NCBI GenBank assembly: GCA_964557575.1
Contig: CAZLBC010000161.1
Coordinates: 1 to 6,768, forward strand
Reading direction: 5' to 3'
From: CAZLBC01 sp964557575
GTDB taxonomy: Bacteria; Planctomycetota; Phycisphaerae; SM23-33
Length of the DNA stretch: 6,768 nucleotides
Positions 6,739 through 6,768 of this stretch are shown piece by piece. Every line of letters begins with the position of its first letter. Position 1 is the stretch's first letter. The notes beneath the pieces are model-generated. The model was not told where the DNA came from. It did not search any database and saw only the letters and a list, made by a program, of their open reading frames with translations. The translations under genes and the position numbers were made by a program.

Positions 6739-6768
6739 ATGCCACCGGCGATTATGAGATATTGCCTG
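6739..6768 (+). CDS. Start of an unidentified gene, cut by the window edge
   Basis: Ten codons are visible, reading MPPAIMRYCL, from the ATG at 6739 to the end of the window. AAAGGA at 6725-6730 lies 8 nt upstream, a good ribosome binding site, and a strong promoter lies about 100 bp upstream. A second in-frame ATG at 6754 is possible. Function cannot be told. It is transcribed away from the GH2 gene. Confidence 0.6.
   Translation, partial: MPPAIMRYCL

Overview
This GC-rich window carries three complete protein-coding genes, the first ten codons of a fourth, and a structured intergenic region. No RNA gene, CRISPR array or transposase was found. Extended high-GC coding, a dCache-HAMP-SpoIIE phosphatase, a secreted family 2 glycosidase with an extra C-terminal jelly-roll, and a secreted M14/amidotransferase-like fusion together suggest a Gram-negative heterotroph. 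The Planctomycetota (Phycisphaerae-like) or another PVC-type lineage is my best guess. This is inferred from protein style only; no marker gene is present.

Layout. From 21 to 3718, two + strand genes are separated by 32 bp and probably form an operon: a membrane-anchored sensor phosphatase, then an exported protein joining a zinc carboxypeptidase/AstE-like domain to a class I glutamine-amidotransferase-like (BPL_N-type) domain. A convergent gap of about 200 bp follows (3719-3921). The - strand gene at 3922-6213 encodes an exported GH2 glycoside hydrolase. The 525 bp from 6214 to 6738 separate its start from a divergent + strand gene that begins at 6739 and runs off the window.

The intergenic region is the least ordinary part. 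Positions 6318-6484 form one long imperfect palindrome with 20-bp perfect ends that begin and end in TA. It is more AT-rich than the genes and resembles a MITE or a long hairpin RNA. To its right are a good sigma70-type promoter (6635-6663), a dyad just upstream of its -35 (6608-6626), a dyad over the predicted start of transcription (6674-6690), and a leader hairpin with two alternative pairings (6696-6717). The partial gene is therefore probably regulated.

How the genes work together. The phosphatase would normally sense an extracytoplasmic small molecule and dephosphorylate a STAS-domain anti-anti-sigma protein. No STAS protein or anti-sigma kinase is visible, so its output lies elsewhere. 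The M14/amidotransferase-like protein and the GH2 enzyme both carry Sec signals and act outside the cytoplasm, one probably on peptide or amide bonds and the other on beta-linked glycans. No shared pathway can be shown from the sequence.
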